Shown: positions 53,280-61,300 of the stretch, in pieces
Layout of the letters: each line of letters begins with the position of its first letter
Position numbering within the stretch: the stretch's first letter is position 1
Assembly (NCBI GenBank): GCA_020635915.1
Contig: JACJYU010000001.1
Coordinates: 2,270,501 to 2,334,500 of the forward strand
DNA from: Flammeovirgaceae bacterium
GTDB lineage: Bacteria > Bacteroidota > Bacteroidia > Cytophagales > Cyclobacteriaceae
Reading direction: 5' to 3'
DNA: 64,000 nt
Made by a program: the position numbers and the translations under genes
Notes under the pieces: model-generated
The model's input: the letters and a program-made list of their open reading frames with translations, nothing else
Database searches by the model: none
What the model was told of the DNA's origin: nothing

Positions 53280-55276
53280 GGTAAATGAATGTTGAATTTT
53301 TTGAATTTCATTATGGCCTTAAACCCATTTTCCCTATGGAAATTTATGCTTCCCTTCAGTTGGTGGGTCAATTCTTTGACCAATAATAGGCCAAAAGAAG
53401 TGCCCGGGGTTGAAGGATGCCCTGTCCCATTGTCTGCTACCGCCAGGTTAAGGGTTTTAAATTTATCAATATTTAAGTCAATAGTGATATTGCCCCCATT
53501 TTGATCCTGGAAGGCATGTTTCAGGCTATTGGTGATTAATTCATTTAGGATTAACCCCATGGGAATGGCCGTGTCGACATCGATTTTCAGGTTTGAGGTT
53601 TGTATGTCCAGGCGCACCTGTCCTTCATTAAGCCCGAAGGAATCGATCAGCGAAATGCCCAATGTGCGAATGTAGGTGCCCATATCGATAAAGGCCAGGC
53701 TTTCGTTCTTATAGATATTTTCATGAATAAAACCCATGGCCTGTATCCTGCTTTGGCCTTCCTGCACAATTTGTTTTGCTTTTGTATCCACTACCTGTTC
53801 CGATTGAATACTTAAGAGGCTGGATACTATTTGCAGGTTGTTTTTTACCCGGTGATGAACTTCTGCCAGCAAAACTTCTTTTTCTTTATTGCTTTTGGCG
53901 AGTATATTATTTTGTTTTAGGATTTCCTTGCTTTGACGGGTGATCTTCTCTGTCCGTATCCTTACTTTCTCTTCCAGTTCCCTGTTCACCTGGTCCTGCA
54001 GGTCCCTGTTGTGTTTTAACTGGTCGATAAGCTGTTGCTGGGTTTTCCTTTTTTCTTCTTCATTGATTTTCATCCTGTGGCCAAGGCCGACAACAAACAA
54101 AATCAAGAGGAAAATGACCCCCACTTCAATAATCAAAGGGGCCTCGCCCAAATTGAAGAAAGTGCTACCGGCCGAACCAACGAAAGAGCTCAAAAAAACA
54201 ACCCCACTGCCGGCCGCCACATAATAGCTGATCTTGTTGTTTGCCTTAAAGAAATGGTATGCAATCACAAAAATTATAGGAATGTCAATTAAATTTCCTA
54301 ATACTGCAAAGGCGGTAATTATGTTGTAGTTGAGGTCGTTGAGTAAAATGATATGTTGCAAGGGGATTAAAACGAACCGAGAGCCGACTGCAAAATTGAT
54401 CCATACCATAAGATTTGGGACAAGTTTTCTCACCTGCCCAAAGTTTTTAATAAACAAAAAATAGAATACAGCTGAGGTGGACTGAGTTACGTGGCCGATG
54501 AAAATGTATTTTGATGGGTCTGGCAAGCCCAATATATCACTTCCCATTCCTGTTATGCCAAGGAAAAGGACATTCATGTTCAATAGCCAGAGGCTTAGGT
54601 AAAGGTAGGTTCGGTCCCGTGTCATAAAAAAAAAGGCCATGCCCAATAAGGCAAAAAGAAATACGGGCCCGTGAAAAGCTGCTTGAGAAAAATTCCACCA
54701 TTTCGACTGTTGTATTACGTGTTCCGGTGTTTCCAGTTGAGCGGAAAAGGAAACCTGCCGTTTGGTCACGGTCCTGATTTTCAGGAAAACAGTTGTCGTT
54801 TTTCCGCCCTCCAATGAAACCGGCACCAAAGGGTTTATGCGGTCTTTAATGGCAAGGTCCTGGTAAGGCCTTACTGCCCCACTTTTTGCCACGGAAACAT
54901 CGCCCGAAGGGTGGAGCACGTAACCTGTAACCAGGTCAGGCGAACGATAGGTCCCGATGGAAAGGATCCAATCATTTCTTCCCGGTACCTGGTTCAGTAC
55001 GGTAAGTTTTATCCAAAGAATGGATTCAGGGGATGGCTTTTTTTCCAAATTACGGAGCGGGATAAAATTTTGGGAACCAATGGTTCTTACCTGGTCGAAT
55101 GTTAAAGCTGCGGAAGTATCTTCAAAAATCCTGAGATAGGGCTCCAATTCATATACTTCCTGATTTTCATTTTTGATAATAAGGATTTCTTCCTGTCTCA
55201 CGGGTTTGTCTTGGGCGGCAACGCTCATAGCCAATAGCAAAAACGGGTAAAAAGGCAGGTGGGCGTTGACGGGCAT
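53276..55276 (-). CDS. 7TMR-DISM sensor histidine kinase
   Basis: A 666-residue membrane sensor kinase that phosphorylates the adjacent LytTR regulator. Order: signal peptide (HLPFYPFLLLAMSVAAQ), 7TMR-DISM extracellular domain (about 30-190, likely ligand binding), seven-helix membrane domain (about 195-400), coiled coil (about 405-465), a HisKA_2-type dimerisation/phosphorylation box VLLAEVHHRVKNNLQI and an HATPase domain (about 560-660) with LILNELITNSLKHAFQ and VADNGTGHP. 7TMR-DISM domains often sense carbohydrates. Promoter region upstream is not clear. Confidence 0.93.
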   Translation of the reverse strand: MPVNAHLPFYPFLLLAMSVAAQDKPVRQEEILIIKNENQEVYELEPYLRIFEDTSAALTFDQVRTIGSQNFIPLRNLEKKPSPESILWIKLTVLNQVPGRNDWILSIGTYRSPDLVTGYVLHPSGDVSVAKSGAVRPYQDLAIKDRINPLVPVSLEGGKTTTVFLKIRTVTKRQVSFSAQLETPEHVIQQSKWWNFSQAAFHGPVFLFALLGMAFFFMTRDRTYLYLSLWLLNMNVLFLGITGMGSDILGLPDPSKYIFIGHVTQSTSAVFYFLFIKNFGQVRKLVPNLMVWINFAVGSRFVLIPLQHIILLNDLNYNIITAFAVLGNLIDIPIIFVIAYHFFKANNKISYYVAAGSGVVFLSSFVGSAGSTFFNLGEAPLIIEVGVIFLLILFVVGLGHRMKINEEEKRKTQQQLIDQLKHNRDLQDQVNRELEEKVRIRTEKITRQSKEILKQNNILAKSNKEKEVLLAEVHHRVKNNLQIVSSLLSIQSEQVVDTKAKQIVQEGQSRIQAMGFIHENIYKNESLAFIDMGTYIRTLGISLIDSFGLNEGQVRLDIQTSNLKIDVDTAIPMGLILNELITNSLKHAFQDQNGGNITIDLNIDKFKTLNLAVADNGTGHPSTPGTSFGLLLVKELTHQLKGSINFHRENGFKAIMKFKKFNIHLP

Positions 55277-55556
55277 ATGTATTACATCATTTTGCCAAAC
55301 AAGGGTTCAAATTATTTAAATATACGGCCCAAAATCCTACGGCCAGGCATAAGCCGGATAGTTGTTGGCTTCCCGCCTCCCGTACTGGTATGGCCTGCCC
55401 AATGGCCAGTGTTCATGATGGTTGTTCGCAAAGAAAAGCAACCGGTTTACAAAGAAATGAGGCCGGATGGTGCAGTAAAGCCGTTGCCCAATTGTCCTTG
55501 TCGCGAAATTGAGGCAGTGAATTAATTGTTTGATTTTGTCTAAAATCCAATAGAAT

Positions 55557-56159
55557 ATGAAAAAGGCGGCACAAATTTTTAGGGTTATCCCGTTAAGGAA
55601 AATAGCCTTGTTTTTAATTGTTCTTTTAGCAGGTTACTCCTGCAAAAAGGATGACGAAGTGGGCATAAAAAACCGTATGGTCATTGATGGCAAAACGTTT
55701 GAACTGGTTTCTGGTTTTTTTGATAATGACCCGGAGGAACAGTCCACAGCGGATATTCCCCCGCAACATGGCTTCGCTCAAGAAGTTTTGCTATTAGGCC
55801 CAGGCCTCACAATGAACACTTCCACAGGAATTGTATCTGGTAAAGGCAATGCGGTTGTGTTCAATCCATTCACAAGTGAGATAGCCTTGGTTGCTGGTAA
55901 TTTTGAGTTGCCAGTTCCATATACGGAAAAAATAGGCTTCTTGCTTGATGCCTACGGTTGTGAGGGGTATGATGCCGGTACTGATGATTGCGATGTGGAG
56001 TATGAGGGGGATTCAGGCACCTTGACAATAAGTGTCTCGGGAGATGTATATACCCTGAAGTTTACCGGTAAAATGACTTACGAAGATAACGATGGCAATG
56101 AAATAACGGTGGACGTGGACTTGTTCTTTGAAGGATATTTGAAGGGTGTGGACTTATAG
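55557..56159 (+). CDS. Lipoprotein of unknown function
   Basis: A 200-residue lipoprotein: n-region with many basic residues, hydrophobic IALFLIVLLAG and lipobox GYSC (Cys29), then KKDDE, a sequence frequent behind the lipid Cys in Bacteroidota surface lipoproteins. The rest is beta-rich and acidic (SGTLTISVSGDVYTLKFTG, DGNEITVDVDLFFEGYL), reminiscent of small Bacteroidota lipoproteins with calcium-binding-like Asp/Asn clusters (AGTDDCD). No family identified. Preceded by a 280-base gap without recognisable genes. Confidence 0.7.
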   Translation: MKKAAQIFRVIPLRKIALFLIVLLAGYSCKKDDEVGIKNRMVIDGKTFELVSGFFDNDPEEQSTADIPPQHGFAQEVLLLGPGLTMNTSTGIVSGKGNAVVFNPFTSEIALVAGNFELPVPYTEKIGFLLDAYGCEGYDAGTDDCDVEYEGDSGTLTISVSGDVYTLKFTGKMTYEDNDGNEITVDVDLFFEGYLKGVDL

Positions 56160-56201
56160 TTAATAAACCATGGGGCAATTGTTTGAAAATTAACATCGAA
56201 A

Positions 56202-56462
56202 ATGCACATACGGTTATTTGCCCTGGTCATTTTGCCCATCATGGCCAAGCACTATGCCAAACTGCTTAGGTTCAATGCGGCACAAGTGCTGCTGGCCAAA
56301 AACCCCAATATGTCCCTGTTGGATGTAGCCGTTAAAACGGGGTATTATGACGTGGCGCACCTCTGCCACGACTTCAAAGAGCTTAACGGCCCCTTGCCGG
56401 GTGCTTGGGCCAAAAGCCCCCAGGCACATACCTCCTTGTTAATCGACCCACTGAATAATTGA
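56202..56462 (+). pseudogene. Truncated AraC-family regulator (C-terminal HTH remnant)
   Basis: The 86-codon frame carries KHYAKLLRFNAAQVLL followed by LDVAVKTGYYDVAHLCHDF and KELNGPLPGAW, which is the second helix-turn-helix of the AraC DNA-binding domain. The first HTH and the whole effector domain are absent; the first residues (MHIRLFALVILPI) have no counterpart in the family. Intact members have 250-300 residues, so this is probably a pseudogene left after a 5' deletion. It might still be made as a small DNA-binding fragment. Confidence 0.7.
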
Positions 56463-56603
56463 ACAAAGGGGTATCACTTGGAAAGCAGGTCACCCTGATC
56501 CTATTGGATTGGCCATGTTTTAAGCCTTCCGGGTATGATTGGCCTAGGCCCAACCGATTGCGCCAGGGCACCCTAAAGGCGTTATTTAATGGCAATTTTT
56601 ATT

Positions 56604-56623
56604 CTATGTCGTTTTTTTACAAT
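56604..56623 (+). promoter_or_regulatory. Copy 1 of a repeated 20-base upstream motif
   Basis: CTATGTCG, seven T, then ACAAT. Identical in 18 of 20 positions to 57751-57770. This copy ends 70 bases before the Crp/Fnr gene start. Function unknown; possibly an activator or alternative sigma site. Confidence 0.4.
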
Positions 56624-56693
56624 AAATTCAATTCCAGGTTCATTAATTTTTGCCTGTTGGTAGGTTCGCAACATTTATGTCGCCACACTTGAT

Positions 56694-57323
56694 ATGAAGC
56701 CATCCAGGGACCTTTTCAAGAAATTGATCTCATTCACGGAGCCGCGGCTCCAGGAAGAAATCCTTGCCAATGGCAACATGATTACTGCTGGCAAGGGCGA
56801 TGTGATAATCAGGGAAGGACAGTATTTGAATTTTATGCCGATTGTTATAGGTGGCTTGATCCGGGTTTATCAGGAAAAAGACGATCGGGAGATATTGTTG
56901 TATTACGTTGGCCCCGGCCAAACCTGCATGATGTCCCTTTCTTCTGCTTACTTCGATTACAACAGTACGGCCAATGGCATGGCCATGGAGCCCAGCGAGG
57001 TGCTTGTCCTGCCGGCACATTTGATTGCCGACTGGCAGCTCAGGTACCCTTCCTGGAACAAGTTTATTATCCAGACATTCAAGAGCCGTTATGATGAGTT
57101 GCTATCTTCCTTTACCAATGTGGCCTTTAAGCCTGTCCACCTGCGAATTGAGGAATATTTGAATCAAAGGGCAAAGGACCTTGGATTGAGTGAAATACAA
57201 ATTTCACATCAAAGCCTCGCCAACGAATTGGGTACTACCCGCGTGGTGGTCTCCCGTATCCTGAAACAACTGGAAATTGATGAAAAAGTCAGGCTGCGCA
57301 GGGGAAGCATCCAGGTCCTTTGA
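56694..57323 (+). CDS. Crp/Fnr-family transcriptional regulator
   Basis: A 209-residue regulator: cyclic-nucleotide-like effector domain (about 25-130; AGKGDVIIREGQ, GGLIRVYQEKDDREILLYYV) and a C-terminal winged HTH (about 150-205; ISHQSLANELGTTRVVVSRI). No Cys cluster of Fnr type is present in the N-terminal part, so an Fe-S oxygen sensor is unlikely. Neighbours are the DUF1059 gene (convergent, 14 bases away), a palindrome TGTATCA-TT-TGATACA downstream of it, and the S74 adhesin operon, which may be its targets. Confidence 0.93.
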   Translation: MKPSRDLFKKLISFTEPRLQEEILANGNMITAGKGDVIIREGQYLNFMPIVIGGLIRVYQEKDDREILLYYVGPGQTCMMSLSSAYFDYNSTANGMAMEPSEVLVLPAHLIADWQLRYPSWNKFIIQTFKSRYDELLSSFTNVAFKPVHLRIEEYLNQRAKDLGLSEIQISHQSLANELGTTRVVVSRILKQLEIDEKVRLRRGSIQVL

Positions 57324-57337
57324 TAAGCCACAGGCAA

Positions 57338-57517
57338 TCAACCTTCTTCGCGCATTGCCGATTTCACTTTTGCCACGATGGCCGGTGTGATCTCTTTTAT
57401 GCCATGGACGGATTGTGCATGGGCAGCCGCGAGCTGTAGTGCCTCTTCTTCTGTTTTGGCCCTGATCACCCCATTGCAATCAAAGCCTACGTCACGACAG
57501 TGGATTACTTTTTCCAT
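57338..57517 (-). CDS. DUF1059-domain small protein
   Basis: A 59-residue gene starting MEKVIHCRDVGFDCNGVIRA, a match to the DUF1059 small-protein family, which typically shows CRDVGxDC and a following AxTEEEALxxAAxHA-like helix, here KTEEEALQLAAAHAQSVHGI. It ends AKVKSAMREEG. Two Cys (7 and 14) are the family's conserved pair. Function unknown; members are often stress-linked or found with regulators. It converges on the Crp/Fnr gene with a 14-base gap. Being below 60 residues, it is easy to miss. Confidence 0.8.
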   Translation of the reverse strand: MEKVIHCRDVGFDCNGVIRAKTEEEALQLAAAHAQSVHGIKEITPAIVAKVKSAMREEG

Positions 57518-57642
57518 AACCTGATTGTTTTAAGTTTTTAATGTGGTTTGAAATGTATAGGGCAATGTTAACCCGGCCATGGGAAAGGTGACGGTATCAA
57601 AAGGCACAGAGTAGGGATATTTTCAAAATTTATTTGATGTTG

Positions 57643-57658
57643 TGTATCATTTGATACA
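57643..57658. promoter_or_regulatory. Perfect palindrome TGTATCA-TT-TGATACA, candidate operator
   Basis: A perfect 7+2+7 inverted repeat with the symmetry of Crp/Fnr-type sites (TGT...ACA ends). It lies in the 288-base gap between the divergent DUF1059 gene (126 bases) and the T9SS-protein gene (148 bases), beside a Crp/Fnr gene. Binding is inference. Confidence 0.5.
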
Positions 57659-57750
57659 GTATTTTCCTATAAGGGAAAGGTATACTTGTTAAGGGAAACG
57701 CCTAGGCCTGTGAACCCAGGGGGCCAGGTAATAAGGGCCCGATGGTTTGG

Positions 57751-57770
57751 CTATGTCGCTTTTCTACAAT
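57751..57770 (+). promoter_or_regulatory. Copy 2 of the repeated 20-base upstream motif
   Basis: CTATGTCGCTTTTCTACAAT, 18 of 20 identical to 56604-56623. It ends 36 bases before the start of the T9SS-protein gene that opens the adhesin operon. A TATATTTA box (57791-57798) lies between it and the start. Confidence 0.4.
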
Positions 57771-57805
57771 GGATTGCGAGGTGTGGAAGTTATATTTAAC
57801 CAACA

Positions 57806-58303
57806 ATGAATAGCAGCCATATGAGGGCAGCCTTTATTTCAATTCTGTGCTTTGCTATGTTCCTGAACATTAAAGCGCAAACTTTTCAATCCTCCGTGAT
57901 TGGTTCGACTGGCGGCAATTTCAGGTCCCCATCCGGATCGATGGCCTGGACTATTGGGGAGATCATGACTGAAACCTACGCCCAGGCCCCCGGGTATCTT
58001 ACACAAGGATTTCATCAGCCTTCAAAAATAATAGTAACCTACCTGGAAGAAGAGAACTCAAAATTGACCATTTACCCTAACCCTGTTCGTGACTTGTTAT
58101 TTGTTGAAATCGAAGGTGCTGAGGACCATGCTGTAGAACTTTACAATTTCCAGGGGCAAAAGCTAGTCAATGTTAAAGTATCAGGAAAATCATCCGGCCC
58201 GATACTCATCGATATGCAAGGCTACAGCGTGGCCATGTATTTATTGAGGGTAATTAACTTAAAAAATCGAGCTGCACATAATGTGAAGATTGTGAAGTAT
58301 TAA
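57806..58303 (+). CDS. Small secreted protein with T9SS type A sorting domain
   Basis: A 165-residue exported protein with signal peptide (ISILCFAMFLNIKAQ). The short N-terminal part (TFQSSVIGSTGGNFRSPSGS then MAWTIGEIMTET) is common at the head of small T9SS cargo. Residues about 85-165 are a sorting domain starting LTIYPNPVRDLLFVEIEG and ending NVKIVKY, which directs passage through the type IX system and attachment to the surface. ATG 57821 is an alternative start. It is 17 bases before the S74 protein gene, so they are probably one operon. Confidence 0.87.
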   Translation: MNSSHMRAAFISILCFAMFLNIKAQTFQSSVIGSTGGNFRSPSGSMAWTIGEIMTETYAQAPGYLTQGFHQPSKIIVTYLEEENSKLTIYPNPVRDLLFVEIEGAEDHAVELYNFQGQKLVNVKVSGKSSGPILIDMQGYSVAMYLLRVINLKNRAAHNVKIVKY

Positions 58304-58320
58304 CCCCTAAAGAAATTCTT

Positions 58321-61300
58321 ATGAAAAAGCATTTTGCGGCCATAGGGCTTCTAATAACAGTGCTTGTGTTTTTTGCAAATGCGCAAGCACCTCAAAGTTT
58401 TAAATATCAATCCATTGCACGGAACGCTTCCGGCCTTCCTATTGTCAATGGAAGCATTGGGCTGCGTATTAGTATTCATGATCTTTCTGCGACCGGTACT
58501 GTGGTATACAGCGAAACATATACCGCGCTCACCAATGATTTTGGTGTATTTGGCATTGCCGTAGGTGGAGGGAGTGTGGTAAGTGGTGATTTTTCCACCA
58601 TTGACTGGGGGGCAGGGGAGAAATACATTGAAGTAGAGGCCGATTTCAATGGCGGATCGTCCTACACGAGTATGGGTGCCTCGCAATTGTTAAGTGTGCC
58701 TTATGCCCTTTACTCCTCCCATGGTACGCCAGGGCCTCCCGGTACTGATGGGGCATTGGGCCCTCAAGGTCCGGCCGGACCTGCTGGCCCCCAGGGCATA
58801 GCGGGAAGTGATGGGGTGGATGGGGATAATGGGTTAAATATTCTGAACGGAACCATTGATCCGGTAGGTAATGATGGTGTGGATGGGGAGTTTTATATCA
58901 ATACAACAACGAGCACTTTGTTTGGGCCGAAGTCTGGCGGCACCTGGCCCGAAGGTATTTCTTTGATTGGACCACAAGGCCCAACTGGTGCTACCGGACC
59001 TCAAGGTGATGCCGGAGCTAACGGAATGGATGGCAACGATGGAGCAAATGGTTTGAGTGTGTTAAATGGTGCAACTGATCCATCGGGAGTGGATGGACTG
59101 AATGGAGAGTTCTATATCAACACAACTAGCAATACGCTATTCGGACCCAAGTCTGGTGGAACTTGGCCTCCTGGAGTTTCGCTTATTGGGCCACAAGGCC
59201 TGACTGGGGCTGATGGAGGAACGGGCCCACAGGGACCGGCTGGAGATGATGGCTCGGATGGTTTAGATGGGACTAATGGATTGAATGTGTTAAATGGAAC
59301 CACCGATCCGGCAGGAGCAACAGGTGAGGATGGGGAATTTTATATAAACACAGCAACAAACACATTATTCGGACCGAAGAGCGGAGGGACATGGCCAGTT
59401 GGGGTTTCGCTAGTTGGGCCATCTGGCACAGATGGATTGAATGTTTTGAGTGGTACTGCCGATCCTACAGGAGGAACAGGCTTGGATGGCGAATTTTACA
59501 TTAATATTTCAAACCATACCTTGTTTGGCCCTAAGGTTGTTGGGGCATGGCCAACAGGCGTTTCCCTAATAGGGCCTGCAGGACCGGATGGGGCCCAGGA
59601 TGCGTGGGGATTAAGTGGCACATCTGGTTCAATTGATGGGGTAAACTTTATAGGTACAGTGGATAATGTTCCCCTTAACTTTCGGATGAACAACGTTCGG
59701 GCTGGGAGAATTACCTCCAGCAATATTTTTCTTGGCTATTCTTCCGGAAATGCGTCCACAAATGGCACTGGAAATGTAACGGTAGGAAGCTCGGCCATGC
59801 AGCAAATTGCTTCAGGGAACTCGAATGTCGCCATTGGGACATCTGCCCTTGGGGGTAACAAAACAGGTTCTGGCAACATTGCAATAGGCACTTTTGCCAT
59901 GGTGGGTAGTGATGCAACAAATTATAATACGAGTATTGGGCCTTTCTCCATGCAATTCAACTCCTCAGGGGCGGGCAACCTTGCCCTAGGGCACAACGCC
60001 CTCAACCAAAACACAATTGGAAATACGAATATCGCTATTGGTGAAAATGCATTGTTCAGCAATGTGTCCGGTTCCAATGCGACAGCTATTGGTACCAATG
60101 CTATGCAATTTAGCAACAATAACAGTTCATCCTTTATGAACTTTAATACTGCTGTCGGTTATGAGGCTTTACGGGGCTCTCTCGATCCGAGTGCAAACAT
60201 TGGCAATAATAATACGGCACTTGGATATCATTCCCTGTTCGGCAATACATCTGGGCAAGATAATATAGCTATTGGGCTAAATGCTTTGACTTCCAATACT
60301 ACAGGCAACTACAATTTTGCAATAGGCTCCCATTCTTTAGCAAGCAATGTAGGAGGAAGCAACAATATAGCAACGGGTTACCGTGCCCTGTACACCAATT
60401 CAAGTGGGGTTGCGAACATTGCCATTGGCCACAACTCCCTTGATGCCAACACAAATGGAAGCAATAATGTGGCCATGGGAATTCAGTCCTTACTATCAAA
60501 TACCACGGGAGGCCAAAATACTTCGGTCGGGTATGGTGCCTTGCATTCCAATGTTTCGGGAAGCCAAAACTCTGCATTTGGTTTTCAGGCCAATGTTGGC
60601 TCAGATAACCTGGTTAATGCAACCGCCATTGGGTATGGGGCAATTGTAAACGGAAACAATACCATTCAACTGGGCAACCCTTTCATCACCAAAGTATTGG
60701 CAGGTACGGGGACAAATGCCACTGTTGTGGCGGGGGGGCTGCAAATCACCGGTGGCACCTTGGGAGCCGGAAAAATTCTTACTTCTGATGCAAGCGGTAC
60801 TGCTACTTGGCAAGATCCAGCGGTTGGAAGTAGTGGTTGGTCATTAACTGGGAATGCAGGCACGGTTGATGGAACTGATTTTATTGGGACCACAGACAAT
60901 GTGCCCCTGAGTTTTAAAATTAATAATGAGAAGGCCGGTAGGATTGAACCCTCGCCAAATGGTTCTGTATTTCTTGGTTATCAAGCAGGCAACAATATAA
61001 CTTCTGGAAATAGCAATACGGGGGTTGGGTTAATTGCATTGTCATCCAACACAACGGGTTCCAATAATGCAGCATTTGGAGACCGGTCCTTAAAGGCAAA
61101 CACAACCGGGAGTAGTAACACTGCCGTGGGCTCATGGGCCTTAAGTGCTAGTTCGATCGGACACTCCAACACGGCCATTGGATCTGAATCTTTATTCGCC
61201 AATACCACTGGAATAGGAAATACCGCCAGTGGTGCCAGGACGCTCTATCAAAATTCAACAGGTGCTTACAATACGGCAATCGGATACTGGTCATTGAATG

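Noticed and set aside
55277..55556. Open frame of about 88 codons in the gap before the 55557 lipoprotein
   Set aside because: No signal, domain or composition typical of coding DNA; treated as intergenic with no recognisable feature.
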